NCBI RefSeq assembly: GCF_900590885.1 | Contig: NZ_UUON01000001.1 | Span: 124,001 to 188,000, forward strand | Source of the DNA: Pseudomonas viridiflava | Lineage (GTDB): Bacteria > Pseudomonadota > Gammaproteobacteria > Pseudomonadales > Pseudomonadaceae | Length of the DNA stretch: 64,000 nt | Reading direction: 5' to 3' | Shown: positions 12,304 to 21,705 of the stretch, piece after piece | Numbering within the stretch: position 1 is the first letter of the stretch | Layout: each line of letters begins with the position of its first letter | Notes under the pieces: generated by a model | Told to the model about the DNA's origin: nothing | The model's input: only the letters and a program-made list of their open reading frames with translations | Databases searched by the model: none | Translations under genes and position numbers: made by a program

Positions 12304-13698
12304 ATGGAATTTCTGCCGCTGTTTCATAACCTGCGCGGCAGTCGTGTGTTGGTCGTCGGTGGCGGGGAGATTGCCTTGCGCAAATCCCGGCTGCTGGCCG
12401 ACGCCGGTGCGTTGCTGCGGGTGGTTGCTCCCCAGATCGAAGACCAGTTGCGTGAACTGGTGCTGGGCAGTGGCGGGGAACTGATTTTGCGCGGTTATCA
12501 GGAGGCCGACCTTGACGGTTGCGTCCTGATCATCGCCGCAACCGACGACGAGCCACTGAACGCGCAAGTGTCCAGTGAGGCCAAGCGTCGTTGTGTACCG
12601 GTCAATGTGGTGGATGCGCCGGCCTTGTGCAGCGTGATCTTCCCGGCGATTGTCGACCGCTCACCCTTGGTGATCGCGGTGTCCAGCGGCGGCGATGCGC
12701 CGGTGCTGGCGCGCTTGATCCGCGCCAAGCTGGAAACCTGGATTCCGTCCACCTATGGCCAACTGGCCGGGTTGGCGGCGCGTTTTCGTGCCCAGGTCAA
12801 AGGCCTCTACCCGGATGTGCAGCAACGCCGCGCGTTCTGGGAAGAAGTGTTCCAGGGCCCGATTGCCGACCGCCAGCTGGCCGGGCAGGGCGATGAAGCC
12901 GAGCGCCTGCTGATCGAAAAGGTCAACGGCGCGCCGCCGTATGCGCCGGGTGAGGTTTACCTGGTGGGCGCCGGCCCGGGTGACCCGGACCTGCTGACCT
13001 TCCGCGCCTTGCGCCTGATGCAGCAAGCTGACGTGGTGCTGTACGACCGCCTGGTGGCGCCGGCGATCCTGGAACTGTGCCGCCGCGACGCCGAGCGTGT
13101 GTATGTCGGCAAGCGTCGCGCCGAGCATGCCGTGCCGCAAGACCAGATCAACCAGCAATTGGTCGACCTGGCGAAGCAAGGCAAGCGCGTGCTGCGCCTC
13201 AAGGGGGGCGATCCGTTCATCTTTGGCCGGGGTGGTGAAGAGATCGAGGAACTGGCGGCCCATGGCATCCCGTTCCAGGTGGTGCCGGGGATCACCGCGG
13301 CCAGCGGTTGCGCGGCGTATGCCGGGATTCCACTGACCCATCGTGACTATGCGCAGTCGGTGCGTTTTATCACCGGGCACTTGAAGGACGGCACCTCGGA
13401 CCTGCCCTGGCAGGACTTGGTGGGGCCTTCGCAGACGCTGGTGTTCTACATGGGCTTGATTGGCTTGCCGATCATCTGTGAACAGCTGATCAAGCACGGG
13501 CGTGCGGCGGATACTCCGGCGGCGTTGATCCAGCAGGGCACCACGTCCAACCAGCGCGTATTTACCGGCACCCTGGCCGACTTGCCGCGCATGGTGGCGG
13601 AGCATGAAGTGCATGCGCCGACATTGGTGATTGTCGGTGAGGTGGTGGTGTTGCGTGAGAAGCTGAAGTGGTTCGAGGGTGCTCAGTCCCAGGTGTGA
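12304..13698 (+). CDS. cysG: Siroheme synthase CysG (trifunctional)
   Basis: CysG makes siroheme from uroporphyrinogen III for sulfite and nitrite reductases. The N-terminal part (about 1-200) is the NAD-dependent dehydrogenase/ferrochelatase with [32 protein letters not shown] and [22 protein letters not shown]. The C-terminal part (about 215-460) is the SAM uroporphyrinogen methyltransferase with [62 protein letters not shown] and TLVFYMGL. The ATG directly abuts the serS stop codon. The 464-residue length is typical of a full fusion CysG. Confidence 0.97.
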   Translation: MEFLPLFHNLRGSRVLVVGGGEIALRKSRLLADAGALLRVVAPQIEDQLRELVLGSGGELILRGYQEADLDGCVLIIAATDDEPLNAQVSSEAKRRCVPVNVVDAPALCSVIFPAIVDRSPLVIAVSSGGDAPVLARLIRAKLETWIPSTYGQLAGLAARFRAQVKGLYPDVQQRRAFWEEVFQGPIADRQLAGQGDEAERLLIEKVNGAPPYAPGEVYLVGAGPGDPDLLTFRALRLMQQADVVLYDRLVAPAILELCRRDAERVYVGKRRAEHAVPQDQINQQLVDLAKQGKRVLRLKGGDPFIFGRGGEEIEELAAHGIPFQVVPGITAASGCAAYAGIPLTHRDYAQSVRFITGHLKDGTSDLPWQDLVGPSQTLVFYMGLIGLPIICEQLIKHGRAADTPAALIQQGTTSNQRVFTGTLADLPRMVAEHEVHAPTLVIVGEVVVLREKLKWFEGAQSQV

Positions 13699-13709
13699 GC
13701 CCTAAAAGC

Positions 13710-13729
13710 ATCGGGGGCTTGCCCCCGAT
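13710..13729. repeat. Single REP-type hairpin after cysG
   Basis: ATCGGGGGC-TT-GCCCCCGAT is a 9-bp perfect stem with a 2-base loop, the core of the REP elements found elsewhere in the window, here as a single unit 12 bases after the cysG stop. It may work as a terminator between the convergent genes. Confidence 0.75.
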
Positions 13730-13759
13730 GAGGCCATCAAACACTACAAAGTATCTGGA

Positions 13760-14755
13760 TCAGCACCACACAGCTTTGCCCGTCAACCGCCCCCGATCAT
13801 GCTCACCATCAAACCTCTGCAACGGCCCCTTCGGCACAACCCCCGTCGGGTTGATCGTCCGATGGCTGGCATAGTAATGCCCCTTGATATGCTCAAAATC
13901 CACCGTCTCGGCCACGCCCGGCCACTGATACATCTCCCTTAACCAATTCGACAGATTCGGATAATCCGCAATCCGGCGCAGGTTGCATTTGAAGTGGCTG
14001 TAATACACCGCATCAAAGCGAATCAGCGTGGTGAACAAACGCACGTCGGCCTCGGTCAGGTATTCACCGGCCAGGAAGCGATGGTCGCTCAGGTGCTGTT
14101 CCAGGTGGTCCAGCTCGGCAAACACATCATCGAATGCGCTTTCGTAGGCACCCTGCGACGTGGCGAAGCCTGCGCGGTACACGCCGTTGTTGACGGCCGG
14201 GTAGATGCGTTCGTTCAGCGCGTCGATGGTCGGACGCAGTGCTTCGGGGTAGAAGTCCAGTGTGTTGCCGGTCAGTTCGTTGAATGCGCTGTTGAACATG
14301 CGGATAATTTCCGCCGATTCATTGCTGACGATGCGGTTCAGTTTCTTGTCCCACAGCACCGGCACGGTCACGCGGCCGGTGTAATCGGCGGTATCGGCGG
14401 TGTAGCGCTGGTGCATGAACGCGAAGCCGTCGAGCTTATCGCCGGTTGAGCCGTGGGCCTTGTCGAAGGTCCAGCCGTTTTCCAGCATCAACCAGCTGAC
14501 CACGGACACGTCGATCAGGCTTTCCAGGCCCTTGAGCTTGCGCAGGATCAGGGTGCGATGGGCCCATGGGCAGGCGAGGGACACATACAGGTGATAGCGA
14601 CCGGCCTCGGCCTTGAAGCCGCCTTCGCCACTCGGGCCGGGTTGGCCATCGGCGGTCACCCAGTGGCGACGTTGTGCCTGTTCCCGTTGGAAAGCGCCAT
14701 CTGCGCTACTTTCGTACCACTGGTCTTTCCAGTGTCCTTCGATCAGCAAACCCAT
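13760..14755 (-). CDS. Glutathionyl-hydroquinone reductase (Xi-class GST)
   Basis: Enzymes of this class (E. coli YqjG, PcpF) reduce glutathionyl-hydroquinones to hydroquinone using glutathione. The 331-residue protein has the active-site motif LACPWAHRTLI with the nucleophilic Cys near residue 62 instead of a Tyr or Ser, and the family block RVTVPVLWDKKLNRIVSNESAEIIRM. The C-terminal helical domain carries FLAGEYLTEADVRLFTTLIRFDAVYYSHFKCN. It stands alone on the minus strand between cysG and the tus cluster. Assignment to the class is firm; the natural substrate is not known from sequence. Confidence 0.9.
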   Translation of the reverse strand: MGLLIEGHWKDQWYESSADGAFQREQAQRRHWVTADGQPGPSGEGGFKAEAGRYHLYVSLACPWAHRTLILRKLKGLESLIDVSVVSWLMLENGWTFDKAHGSTGDKLDGFAFMHQRYTADTADYTGRVTVPVLWDKKLNRIVSNESAEIIRMFNSAFNELTGNTLDFYPEALRPTIDALNERIYPAVNNGVYRAGFATSQGAYESAFDDVFAELDHLEQHLSDHRFLAGEYLTEADVRLFTTLIRFDAVYYSHFKCNLRRIADYPNLSNWLREMYQWPGVAETVDFEHIKGHYYASHRTINPTGVVPKGPLQRFDGEHDRGRLTGKAVWC

Positions 14756-14843
14756 GACTGGCTCCTTGGCTAATAAGCGTTGGAGCCCAGTCTAAAGGGA
14801 TGAGTTCGAACTAAAAGCGCAAATTCCGCGGGTGAATGATCGA

Positions 14844-15845
14844 TTAAATCGATTTGTCCCGCGCGTCCCAGTATTGCTGGGCCAGTTCGAAGGCGTGTTC
14901 ACGTGGATGGCCGAGGCCGCGCAGGGCCAAAGCCATGGTGGCGATCAGCGCGAGCTGCGGATAGCTGTCTTCCACATCGCCACGCCACACAGCCTTCAAA
15001 TGCTCAGGCTCCAGGCTGGCAGGCTTGACGTGGCGCTGGGCGGAGAGGGCGGGCCACTCTTCGTCCCAGCTGGCGCCGCCGGTGGTGCCATACAAATGGC
15101 TGAGGGTATCGGGGTTGATTTCAACTTCGCCGCCGTCGCCCTTGACCACAATTACGTTATCGCCGAGCAAGCCGCTGGCATCGCGGTGCACGCCCTGGTA
15201 ACCGGGGTGGAAGATGCTTTGCAGACCACAACGCGCGTTCAGCGGGTTGAGCAGGCGCGCCAGGGAGTGGATCGGCGAGCGCAGGCCGAGGGTGTTGCGC
15301 AGGTCGATCATGCGCTGCAGTTGCGGCGCCCAGTCGCCCAGCGGGATAAACGCCAGGTTGCCTTGCTCAAACGCGGCCTCGACCTGCTGCCAGTTTCGGC
15401 ACAGCGGAATCTGTAAACCTTCCAGCAACTGCTCGGTGTACAAGCGGCCAGCCGTGTGTGCGCCGCCGCCGTGCATGAGGATGCGCACGCCGTTCTGCGC
15501 CAGGCATTTGGCTGCCAGCAGGTACCACGGCAGGTGGCGTTTCTTGCCGGCGTAGGTTGGCCAGTCGATGTCCACGTTGAGTGCCGGGGCGTTCAGGCGT
15601 TCGCGTACGGCTTCGGTGAAGCCGGCGAGTTCTTCCGGGCTTTCTTCCTTGTGGCGCAGCAGCATCAGGAAGGCGCCGAGCTGGGTGTCTTCGACTTTTT
15701 CGTCGAGCAGCATGCCCATGGCTTCGCGGGCTTCCTCGCGGGTGAGGTTGCGCGCGCCGCGCTTGCCTTTGCCCAGGATGCGCACGAACTGCGCAAACGG
15801 GTGCTCGGCAGGGGTTTCAAGGGTCAGCGTGGCAAAGTCGGTCAT
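14844..15845 (-). CDS. TrpD2/YbiB-like glycosyltransferase-family protein
   Basis: Related to anthranilate phosphoribosyltransferase (TrpD). The E. coli homologue YbiB binds nucleic acid and is not a tryptophan enzyme. The 333-residue protein starts MTDFATLTLETPAEHPFAQFVRILGKGKRGARNLTREEA, the helical TrpD-like N-domain. The C-domain has VRILMHGGGAHTAGRLYTEQLL in place of the phosphoribosyl-binding GTGGD loop, and HPGYQGVHRDASGLLGDNVIVVKGDGGEVE. The start at 15845 overlaps the tusE stop by 4 bases, so it is the last gene of the tusD-C-B-E unit; an upstream open frame runs through tusE and is not used. The link to tRNA thiolation is inference from this coupling. Confidence 0.85.
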   Translation of the reverse strand: MTDFATLTLETPAEHPFAQFVRILGKGKRGARNLTREEAREAMGMLLDEKVEDTQLGAFLMLLRHKEESPEELAGFTEAVRERLNAPALNVDIDWPTYAGKKRHLPWYLLAAKCLAQNGVRILMHGGGAHTAGRLYTEQLLEGLQIPLCRNWQQVEAAFEQGNLAFIPLGDWAPQLQRMIDLRNTLGLRSPIHSLARLLNPLNARCGLQSIFHPGYQGVHRDASGLLGDNVIVVKGDGGEVEINPDTLSHLYGTTGGASWDEEWPALSAQRHVKPASLEPEHLKAVWRGDVEDSYPQLALIATMALALRGLGHPREHAFELAQQYWDARDKSI

Positions 15846-16177
15846 AAGCAATTCGTCGGCCTGGGCAGGCCCGCCAGCTTGGCGGCGAGTTTGGCGGGAG
15901 TGCCGTTGAACAATTGGTTGAGGTGCAGGCTGTTGCCCTTTTCTGCGCCGAGCTTCAAGGCGGTGTACTTGATCAGCGGGCGCGTGGCGGGGGACAGCTG
16001 GAATTCGGCATAAAAACCGCGCAGCAATTCGAGGATTTCCCAATGCGCCGGGGTCAGCTCCAGGGATTCGTTGGCGGCCAGGGCGTTGGCCACGTCGGCG
16101 GACCAGTCGTTCAGGTCGACCAGGTAACCGTCCTTGTCCAGTTCGAGGCTACGTGCGCCTACGGTCAGGGTGTTCAT
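15842..16177 (-). CDS. tusE: Sulfur relay protein TusE (DsrC family)
   Basis: TusE takes persulfide sulfur from the TusBCD complex and passes it to MnmA for 2-thiolation of U34 in tRNA. The 111 residues include ARSLELDKDGYLVDLNDWS, TPAHWEILELLRGFYAEFQLSPATRPLIKY and the C-terminal arm GLPRPTNCL with the essential penultimate Cys (Cys110). Only that C-terminal Cys is present, as in TusE rather than the two-Cys dissimilatory DsrC. The start overlaps the tusB stop by 4 bases. Confidence 0.93.
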   Translation of the reverse strand: MNTLTVGARSLELDKDGYLVDLNDWSADVANALAANESLELTPAHWEILELLRGFYAEFQLSPATRPLIKYTALKLGAEKGNSLHLNQLFNGTPAKLAAKLAGLPRPTNCL

Positions 16178-16452
16178 AGCCAGGTGTTGACCTTGTCGTA
16201 GTCGAGCGACAGTTGCACGAAGCCCGGGTAGTCAACGCTGTCGGCCCAGTCCGGCAGGGGCAGGTTGCGCGCCTGCATGTCTTCGGCCAGTACAAACACC
16301 TTCACGCCTTTGATTTGCAGGTCGGGCGTGTGCAGGCCGTAGGCGCCGTCGCCGCACAGCAGGATCGCGTCTTTGCTGGCGCAGACGCGCAGGCAGCTGT
16401 CGAGTCGGCCATCGGTAAACGGGGAGTGAGACACCACATGTAAAGTCGACAT
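16174..16452 (-). CDS. tusB: Sulfur relay subunit TusB (DsrH family)
   Basis: The smallest subunit (92 aa) of the TusBCD hexamer. It begins MSTLHVVSHSPFTDGRLDSCLRVCASKDAILLCGDGAYGL, the DsrH pattern, and continues KVFVLAEDMQARNL. The final residues are DKVNTWL, a usual DsrH ending. The ATG and the preceding tusC stop share one base, indicating translational coupling. Confidence 0.9.
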   Translation of the reverse strand: MSTLHVVSHSPFTDGRLDSCLRVCASKDAILLCGDGAYGLHTPDLQIKGVKVFVLAEDMQARNLPLPDWADSVDYPGFVQLSLDYDKVNTWL

Positions 16453-16802
16453 CAGAGGGTAATCACCTGGTCGTAACGGTCAATCAGCTGGGAGATTTCG
16501 TCGTTGCTCAAGGGTTGCGCATCGGTGGGCGGCGTCAAGCCTCGGGCGGCCATGCTGTGGCGGCACGCGAACACATCGTCGACGCCGAACAACCCCAATG
16601 CCTGCAGGTTGGCGCTGAGGTCTTTTTGCTGCACGGCCTTGGCGTTCTGGTGCGGCGCCAGTTGGAACACGCCGTCATCCATAAACAGCAAGCCGATCGG
16701 CAGGTCGAACGCGCCGCCGGCCAGCACGATATCCAGCGCTTCGCGTGCGCTGGGCCCGGACCACGGGGCCTGGCGGCTGATCACCAATAGGGATTTGGAC
16801 AT
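16452..16802 (-). CDS. tusC: Sulfur relay subunit TusC (DsrF family)
   Basis: DsrE/F-fold subunit of TusBCD. From MSKSLLVISRQAPWSGPSAREALDI it runs 116 residues, with AGGAFDLPIGLLFMDDGVFQL, the characteristic central strand-loop of this family, and LQALGLFGVDDVFAC. The ATG at 16802 is preferred over the frame opening at 16817, which would lie inside tusD; the tusD stop ends one base from this ATG. Confidence 0.9.
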   Translation of the reverse strand: MSKSLLVISRQAPWSGPSAREALDIVLAGGAFDLPIGLLFMDDGVFQLAPHQNAKAVQQKDLSANLQALGLFGVDDVFACRHSMAARGLTPPTDAQPLSNDEISQLIDRYDQVITL

Positions 16803-16803
16803 G

Positions 16804-17196
16804 TCACGGCCCTCCAAAACAGATCAGGCGGTCGGCGGCCTGGGTCGCGTCGTGCAATTGCCCAAGGCCCGACAGCGCCCACGGCGCATCGAGGTTGACC
16901 GCGCTGCGTTGATAGCGCGTGGCTTCCTCGGTGTTGAGCACGCCACGGCGCAAGGCGGCGGCGATGCACACCACGCCGTCGAGCTGGTGCTGGCTTACCA
17001 ACTCGCGCCATTGACGGGCGAGGTCCTGCTCATCCTGGGGCGCAACGATATTGTTGGACGCGTTGTAGACGCCGTCCTGATAGAAAAACAGCCGCACAAT
17101 CTCATGCCCGCCGGCCAGCGCCGCCTGGGCGAACAGCAGGGCGCGGCGCGAGGAGGGCGCGTGGGCGGCGGAAAAAACAGCAATTGCAAACTTCAT
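16804..17196 (-). CDS. tusD: Sulfur relay subunit TusD (DsrE family)
   Basis: TusD is the TusBCD subunit that accepts sulfur from TusA on a conserved Cys. The 130 residues start MKFAIAVFSAAHAPSSRRALLFAQAALAGGHEIVRLFFYQDGVY and contain GVVCIAAALRRG with the acceptor Cys at about residue 77. First gene of the leftward group tusD-C-B-E-trpD2, divergent from the CoA transferase gene with about 157 bases between them for both promoters. Confidence 0.93.
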   Translation of the reverse strand: MKFAIAVFSAAHAPSSRRALLFAQAALAGGHEIVRLFFYQDGVYNASNNIVAPQDEQDLARQWRELVSQHQLDGVVCIAAALRRGVLNTEEATRYQRSAVNLDAPWALSGLGQLHDATQAADRLICFGGP

Positions 17197-17353
17197 GGAA
17201 CACTCTGCAAGCAAACGTGGGCCAATGATAAAGCCGCCTGCGCGAAAAAGCCCGCCGTGATCAAAACGGTCACTGTTGTTGATTGTTCCGGCGATTGCCG
17301 GTCGGCGCCAGGCTGCCTAGTCTGTGGGTATTCAAATCCGAAATGGAGTCTCC

Positions 17354-18517
17354 ATGTCAGGTCCCTTGGCGTCCCTTAAAGTGCTGGATTTTTCCACCTT
17401 GCTGCCCGGCCCCTTTGCCTCCTTGATGCTGGCCGACATGGGCGCCGAGGTACTGCGCATCGAATCGCCGACGCGCATGGACCTGCTGCGGGTGCTGCCG
17501 CCGCACGATCACGGCACGTCGGCGAGCCATGCCTACCTCAATCGCAATAAACGCAGTTTGGCGCTGGACCTCAAGCAGGCCGAGGCGCTGGAGATTGTGC
17601 GCGCGCTGGTCAAGGACTACGACATCCTGCTGGAGCAGTTTCGCCCCGGCGTGATGGAGCGCCTGGGGCTGGGGTATGAGGCATTGAAGGCGATCAATCC
17701 GCGGCTGATTTATGTGTCGATCACCGGTTACGGCCAGACCGGGCCCTACAAGGACCGCGCCGGGCACGACATCAACTATCTGGCGCTGGCCGGGGTGGCC
17801 AGCTACACCGGGCGCCGCGACACGGGGCCGTTGCCGCTGGGTGTGCAGTTGGCGGATGTGGGCGGTGGCTCATTGCACGCCGTGGTGGGGTTGCTCGCGG
17901 CGGTCATCGCCCGACAGCACAGCGGGGTGGGGCAGTACCTGGATGTGAGCATGACCGACTGTTCGTTCAGCCTGAATGCCATGGCGGGAGCGGGTTACCT
18001 GGCCTGCGGGGTGGAGCCGGAGTGGGAAAACCATGTACTGAACGGCGGTAGTTTTTACGATTACTACCGCTCGCGGGATGGGCGCTGGATGTCGGTGGGC
18101 AGCCTGGAGCCGGCGTTCATGCAGCAGTTGTGTGCGGCGTTGGGGCGGCCGGAGTTGGCAGCACTGGGCCTTGATCCAGCGCTCAAGCAGGCGCTGCAGG
18201 TCGAGTTTGAAAAGCGCAGCTTTGATGAGTTGTGTGAGTTGTTCGCCACAGTGGATGCGTGTGTTGAGCCGGTGTTGAGCTTCAGTGAGGCGCTGGAGCA
18301 TCCGCAGTTGAAGGCGCGGGAGCTGGTGAGCCAGGTGCCCAGGGGCGATGGTTCGGCCCAGGCGCAGATGGCGTGCCCGTTGAAGTTTTCAGAGGGGTTG
18401 CCCGAGCCTCGGCATATCGGGGTGGCGGTGGGGGCTCACAGTGATGAGGTGCTTGTGGAGCTGGGGTTGAGTGCTCAGCGAATTACAGAGCTGAGGCAGG
18501 GCAAAGTTGTTGGTTGA
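17354..18517 (+). CDS. CaiB/BaiF (family III) CoA transferase
   Basis: Family III enzymes move CoA between carboxylic acids through an aspartyl-CoA adduct. The 387 residues begin MSGPLASLKVLDFSTLLPGPFASLMLADMGAEVLRIE and include YLNRNKRSLALDLKQAEA, YVSITGYGQTGPYKDRAGHDINYLALAGV (the Asp in GHDINYLA is the catalytic residue) and QLADVGGGSLHAVVGLLAAVIARQ. The ATG at 17354 has GGAG 5 bases upstream; an upstream frame opening at 17324 lacks a site. Single gene, so the acyl substrate cannot be read from context. Confidence 0.9.
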   Translation: MSGPLASLKVLDFSTLLPGPFASLMLADMGAEVLRIESPTRMDLLRVLPPHDHGTSASHAYLNRNKRSLALDLKQAEALEIVRALVKDYDILLEQFRPGVMERLGLGYEALKAINPRLIYVSITGYGQTGPYKDRAGHDINYLALAGVASYTGRRDTGPLPLGVQLADVGGGSLHAVVGLLAAVIARQHSGVGQYLDVSMTDCSFSLNAMAGAGYLACGVEPEWENHVLNGGSFYDYYRSRDGRWMSVGSLEPAFMQQLCAALGRPELAALGLDPALKQALQVEFEKRSFDELCELFATVDACVEPVLSFSEALEHPQLKARELVSQVPRGDGSAQAQMACPLKFSEGLPEPRHIGVAVGAHSDEVLVELGLSAQRITELRQGKVVG

Positions 18518-18530
18518 CTGGACTGGCGCT

Positions 18531-18604
18531 ATCGGGGGCAAGCCCCCTCCCACAGTTTTGAAAGGGTTCGCAATTCAAAATGTGGGAGGGGGCTTGCCCC
18601 CGAT
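18531..18604. repeat. REP inverted pair (REPIN-like)
   Basis: Two perfect 24-base arms, ATCGGGGGCAAGCCCCCTCC onward at 18531 and its exact reverse complement ending at 18604, are separated by 26 bases. It lies between the convergent genes for the CoA transferase and SprT. Confidence 0.92.
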
Positions 18605-18611
18605 GGGGCCC

Positions 18612-19106
18612 TCATTCCACCCGGGTTTCCCCAGTGAACACCAAGGTCTGCCGACACCGCCGACACAAATACCGCCGCCCCTGAGCCACCATGCCATGGC
18701 GCTGTGACGAAAACGGAAAGTCGCTATCGGCACACGGGCAGCGGTAGATATAACGCTTGACCTGCCGGCGCTTGACCTCATAGGTATGGCAACGGTCTGG
18801 CGGCAGTTCATACACCCCGCGCATGATCAGCTGCCATTCCTCGCCATGGGGCTGGATGCGCTCGCCAAACAATTGGTGGGCAATCAGGTGCGCCACTTCA
18901 TGGGCCACGGTCTGTTTGAGGAAATGCTGGCTGTTTTCACGGTAAAGCTGTGGGTTGAAGCGCAGCAGGTTCTCGTGCAAATGCGCGACACCGGCCTTCT
19001 GGCCCCGCAGCTTGAGGCTGACCTGGGGGCGTTTGAAGCTTCGTTTGAAAAAGGATTCGGCTTGCAGGAAACAATCTTCGACGCGGGTATTGAGTTGCTC
19101 GGGCAT
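18612..19106 (-). CDS. sprT: SprT-like zinc metalloprotease-fold protein
   Basis: SprT family proteins have a zincin-like core related to eukaryotic Spartan. The 164 residues from MPEQLNTRVEDCFLQAE contain QTVAHEVAHLIAHQLFG (HExxH-type HEVAH) with the third ligand region HGEEWQLIMRG, followed by a C-terminal zinc ribbon with CPCADSD and LCRRCRQTL. The start at 19106 matches related proteins; GGAG is 11 bases upstream, and an alternative ATG 9 bases further upstream would be too close to it. The biological role in bacteria is poorly defined. Confidence 0.9.
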   Translation of the reverse strand: MPEQLNTRVEDCFLQAESFFKRSFKRPQVSLKLRGQKAGVAHLHENLLRFNPQLYRENSQHFLKQTVAHEVAHLIAHQLFGERIQPHGEEWQLIMRGVYELPPDRCHTYEVKRRQVKRYIYRCPCADSDFPFSSQRHGMVAQGRRYLCRRCRQTLVFTGETRVE

Positions 19107-19233
19107 GCTGTACATATCTCCAGAGGCGCCCAGTATGCCGCAAAGCTGGGTGTTTCCGAATCTGTCAGGCGCCGAATGGTCATGCATAACGCACAAAGCC
19201 ACCTTGCGGTGGCCTTGCCCAGGGGTTATTGAC

Positions 19234-19836
19234 TCAGTTTGTGTACATCGGGCCTACGCCCAGGCCCCAGACGATTACGGTAAACGCCATGATCGCCACC
19301 AGCACCACCAGGCCCACGGCCAATACCGAACTGGAAAACAGGAAGCCCTCGTCCGGGTCGATGTTCATGAAGGTCGGCAGCCCCACGTACAGCAGGTACA
19401 CCGTGTAGCAAATCGCTGCCGTGCCCACCACCATGCCCAGCCACATATGCGGGTAGAGCGCCGCCAGCCCGCCGATAAACAGCGGTGTCGCCGTGTAGGT
19501 GGCAAAGGCCACGCAGCGCGCCATGCTGGGGTTGGCGTCGTAGGTGCGGGCCATCCAGTGAATGAACGCGCCCATCACCGCCACGCCGCCGAGCATGGCT
19601 GCGTAGGACATGATGGTCATCCACAAGGCGCTTTCCTGGGTGAGCATCACCGGCGCACGGTTGCCGATGACCCAGCCGACCTGGGTGGTGCCGATGAATG
19701 CAGAGACGGCGGGGATCGCCGCGAGAATCAAGGTATGAGTGAGGTACATGTGGCTGATGCTTTCTTCTTTATCGCCACGAATTTCCCGCCATTCCTGGTC
19801 GGGATGGGTAAAAAGCCCCACGACGTGATGGATCAT
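19234..19836 (-). CDS. Yip1-family integral membrane protein
   Basis: The 200 residues begin MIHHVVGLFTHPDQEWREIR, a characteristic N-terminal motif of bacterial Yip1-domain proteins, and have five hydrophobic segments (starting near residues 35, 70, 115, 140 and 175). The family function in bacteria is unknown. The ATG at 19836 has GGAG 8 bases before it; the frame upstream lacks a site. Monocistronic on the minus strand. Confidence 0.82.
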   Translation of the reverse strand: MIHHVVGLFTHPDQEWREIRGDKEESISHMYLTHTLILAAIPAVSAFIGTTQVGWVIGNRAPVMLTQESALWMTIMSYAAMLGGVAVMGAFIHWMARTYDANPSMARCVAFATYTATPLFIGGLAALYPHMWLGMVVGTAAICYTVYLLYVGLPTFMNIDPDEGFLFSSSVLAVGLVVLVAIMAFTVIVWGLGVGPMYTN

Positions 19837-20116
19837 GCCAGTCACTCCTGTCGTTATTACCATCGCCCCCCATCGGAGCGCCCACTGGCCAAATGGCCGC
19901 AAAGGTCTGGATAAATATGTGCGACCTCAAGTCGCAGTATAGGAAGGGATGACCGGAAAAACTGTAGGGCTTTAGAGCGAATCGCACTGTAAACATTGGG
20001 CTTAATCGCGCTGAGGTCTGTCAGGCCGAGTACGCCCCTCCCACATTGAATGTAGTGACTCGACATCGCTAAAATACCCGGCTTTTCGTCACACACCTCC
20101 AGCGGATCCAAGCGCC

Positions 20117-20941
20117 ATGGGCACTCTTACGGTCAACCAGAACAAACTGCAAAAACGCCTGCGTCGCCTGGCCGGTGAAGCGGTCGCCGATTTCAACATG
20201 ATCGAGGACGGCGACAAGGTCATGGTCTGCCTCTCCGGCGGCAAAGACAGCTACACCCTGCTCGACGTGCTGTTGCACCTGCAAAAGGTCGCGCCGATCA
20301 CATTCGAGATCGTCGCCGTCAACATGGACCAGAAGCAGCCGGGCTTCCCCGAGCACGTGCTGCCGGCCTACCTCAAGGCGCTGGGCGTCGAGTACCACAT
20401 CGTCGAGAAAGACACCTACTCGGTGGTCAAGGAGCTGATCCCGGAAGGCAAGACCACCTGCTCGCTGTGTTCACGCCTGCGCCGTGGCACGCTCTATACG
20501 TTTGCGGATGAGATCGGCGCAACCAAGATGGCCTTGGGGCATCACCGCGACGATATCGTTGAAACCTTTTTCCTCAATATGTTCTTCAACGGTTCGCTCA
20601 AGGCCATGCCGCCCAAGCTGCGGGCGGATGACGGGCGCAACGTGGTGATCCGCCCGCTGGCGTATTGCAACGAGAAGGACATCCAGGCCTACTCCGACTT
20701 CAAGCAGTTCCCGATCATCCCGTGCAACCTCTGCGGCTCCCAGGAAAACCTGCAGCGCCAGGTGGTCAAGGAGATGCTGGTGGACTGGGAGCGCAAGACC
20801 CCGGGCCGCACCGAAAGCATCTTCCGCAGCCTGCAGAATGTGCAGCCGTCGCAGCTGGCCGACCGTAACCTGTTCGACTTCACCAGCCTCAAAATCGACG
20901 AGACCGCCGCTTCGCGCTTCGTCAATATTGTGAACCTCTAA
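20117..20941 (+). CDS. ttcA: tRNA 2-thiocytidine synthetase TtcA
   Basis: TtcA installs sulfur on cytidine 32 of tRNA, using ATP and an iron-sulfur cluster. The 274 residues have the PP-loop [18 protein letters not shown], the [13 protein letters not shown]ys-x2-Cys cluster pair, [20 protein letters not shown] and, further on, [13 protein letters not shown]. Start [22 protein letters not shown] is conserved. The 280 bases upstream contain only a partial REP-like string (CGCCCCTCCCACA near 20030) and should hold the promoter. Confidence 0.95.
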   Translation: MGTLTVNQNKLQKRLRRLAGEAVADFNMIEDGDKVMVCLSGGKDSYTLLDVLLHLQKVAPITFEIVAVNMDQKQPGFPEHVLPAYLKALGVEYHIVEKDTYSVVKELIPEGKTTCSLCSRLRRGTLYTFADEIGATKMALGHHRDDIVETFFLNMFFNGSLKAMPPKLRADDGRNVVIRPLAYCNEKDIQAYSDFKQFPIIPCNLCGSQENLQRQVVKEMLVDWERKTPGRTESIFRSLQNVQPSQLADRNLFDFTSLKIDETAASRFVNIVNL

Positions 20942-21008
20942 GCGATTTCAACGCTCTGACACACGGCGCTTGCGGGCGCCGTTTTCAATTCAATTGCCAG
21001 GAGAGGGC

Positions 21009-21680
21009 ATGCGCGATTACAAGTGGCTGCACGAATATTGTCTGAACCGCTTCGGTTCGGCAGCCGAGCTGGAAGCCCATCTGCCGGTACCCAAGACCCC
21101 GGCGCAATTGCGCAAGATCAGTGATGATCGCTACCTGTCGACCCTGGCCCTGCGGGTATTTCGCGCGGGCTTGAAGCACAGCGTGGTGGATGCCAAGTGG
21201 CCGGCATTCGAGCAGGTATTTTTTGGTTTCGACCCGGAAAAAGTCGTGCTGATGGGCGCCGAGCACCTGGAGCGGCTGATGCAGGACACGCGCATCATCC
21301 GCCACCTGGGCAAGCTCAAGAGCGTGCCGCGCAATGCGCAGATGATCTTGGATATCGAGCAGGAGAAGGGCAGCTTCGGCGCGTTTATCGCCGATTGGCC
21401 GGCGACCGATATCGTCGGGCTGTGGAAATACCTGAGCAAACACGGCCATCAGCTCGGCGGGCTGTCGGCTCCGCGCTTTTTGCGCATGGTCGGCAAGGAC
21501 ACTTTTGTGCCGAGTTATGACGTGGTCGCGGCGTTGAACGCGCAGAAGATCGTCGACAAGGCGCCGACCAGCCTGCGCGACCTGGCAGCAGTGCAAGGCG
21601 CGTTCAACCAGTGGCATACCGAGAGCGGGCGGCCGATGTGCCAGCTGTCGATGATGCTGGCGTACACCGTCAACCACTGA
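21009..21680 (+). CDS. DNA-3-methyladenine glycosylase I-related (Tag-like) protein
   Basis: The 223 residues from MRDYKWLHEYCLNRFGSAAELEAHLP resemble the HhH-GPD Tag family of Pseudomonas, which remove 3-methyladenine from DNA: FRAGLKHSVVDAKWPAFEQVFFGFDPEKV is close to the Tag pattern FQAGLSW..KR..F..AF..FD. The zinc-binding Cys/His residues of canonical E. coli Tag are not clearly present, so activity is unproven. The ATG at 21009 has GGAGAGGG directly before it. It follows ttcA by 67 bases and may be co-transcribed. Confidence 0.7.
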   Translation: MRDYKWLHEYCLNRFGSAAELEAHLPVPKTPAQLRKISDDRYLSTLALRVFRAGLKHSVVDAKWPAFEQVFFGFDPEKVVLMGAEHLERLMQDTRIIRHLGKLKSVPRNAQMILDIEQEKGSFGAFIADWPATDIVGLWKYLSKHGHQLGGLSAPRFLRMVGKDTFVPSYDVVAALNAQKIVDKAPTSLRDLAAVQGAFNQWHTESGRPMCQLSMMLAYTVNH

Positions 21681-21705
21681 TAAGCGTGTGTGGCTGGAGG
21701 GCTGT

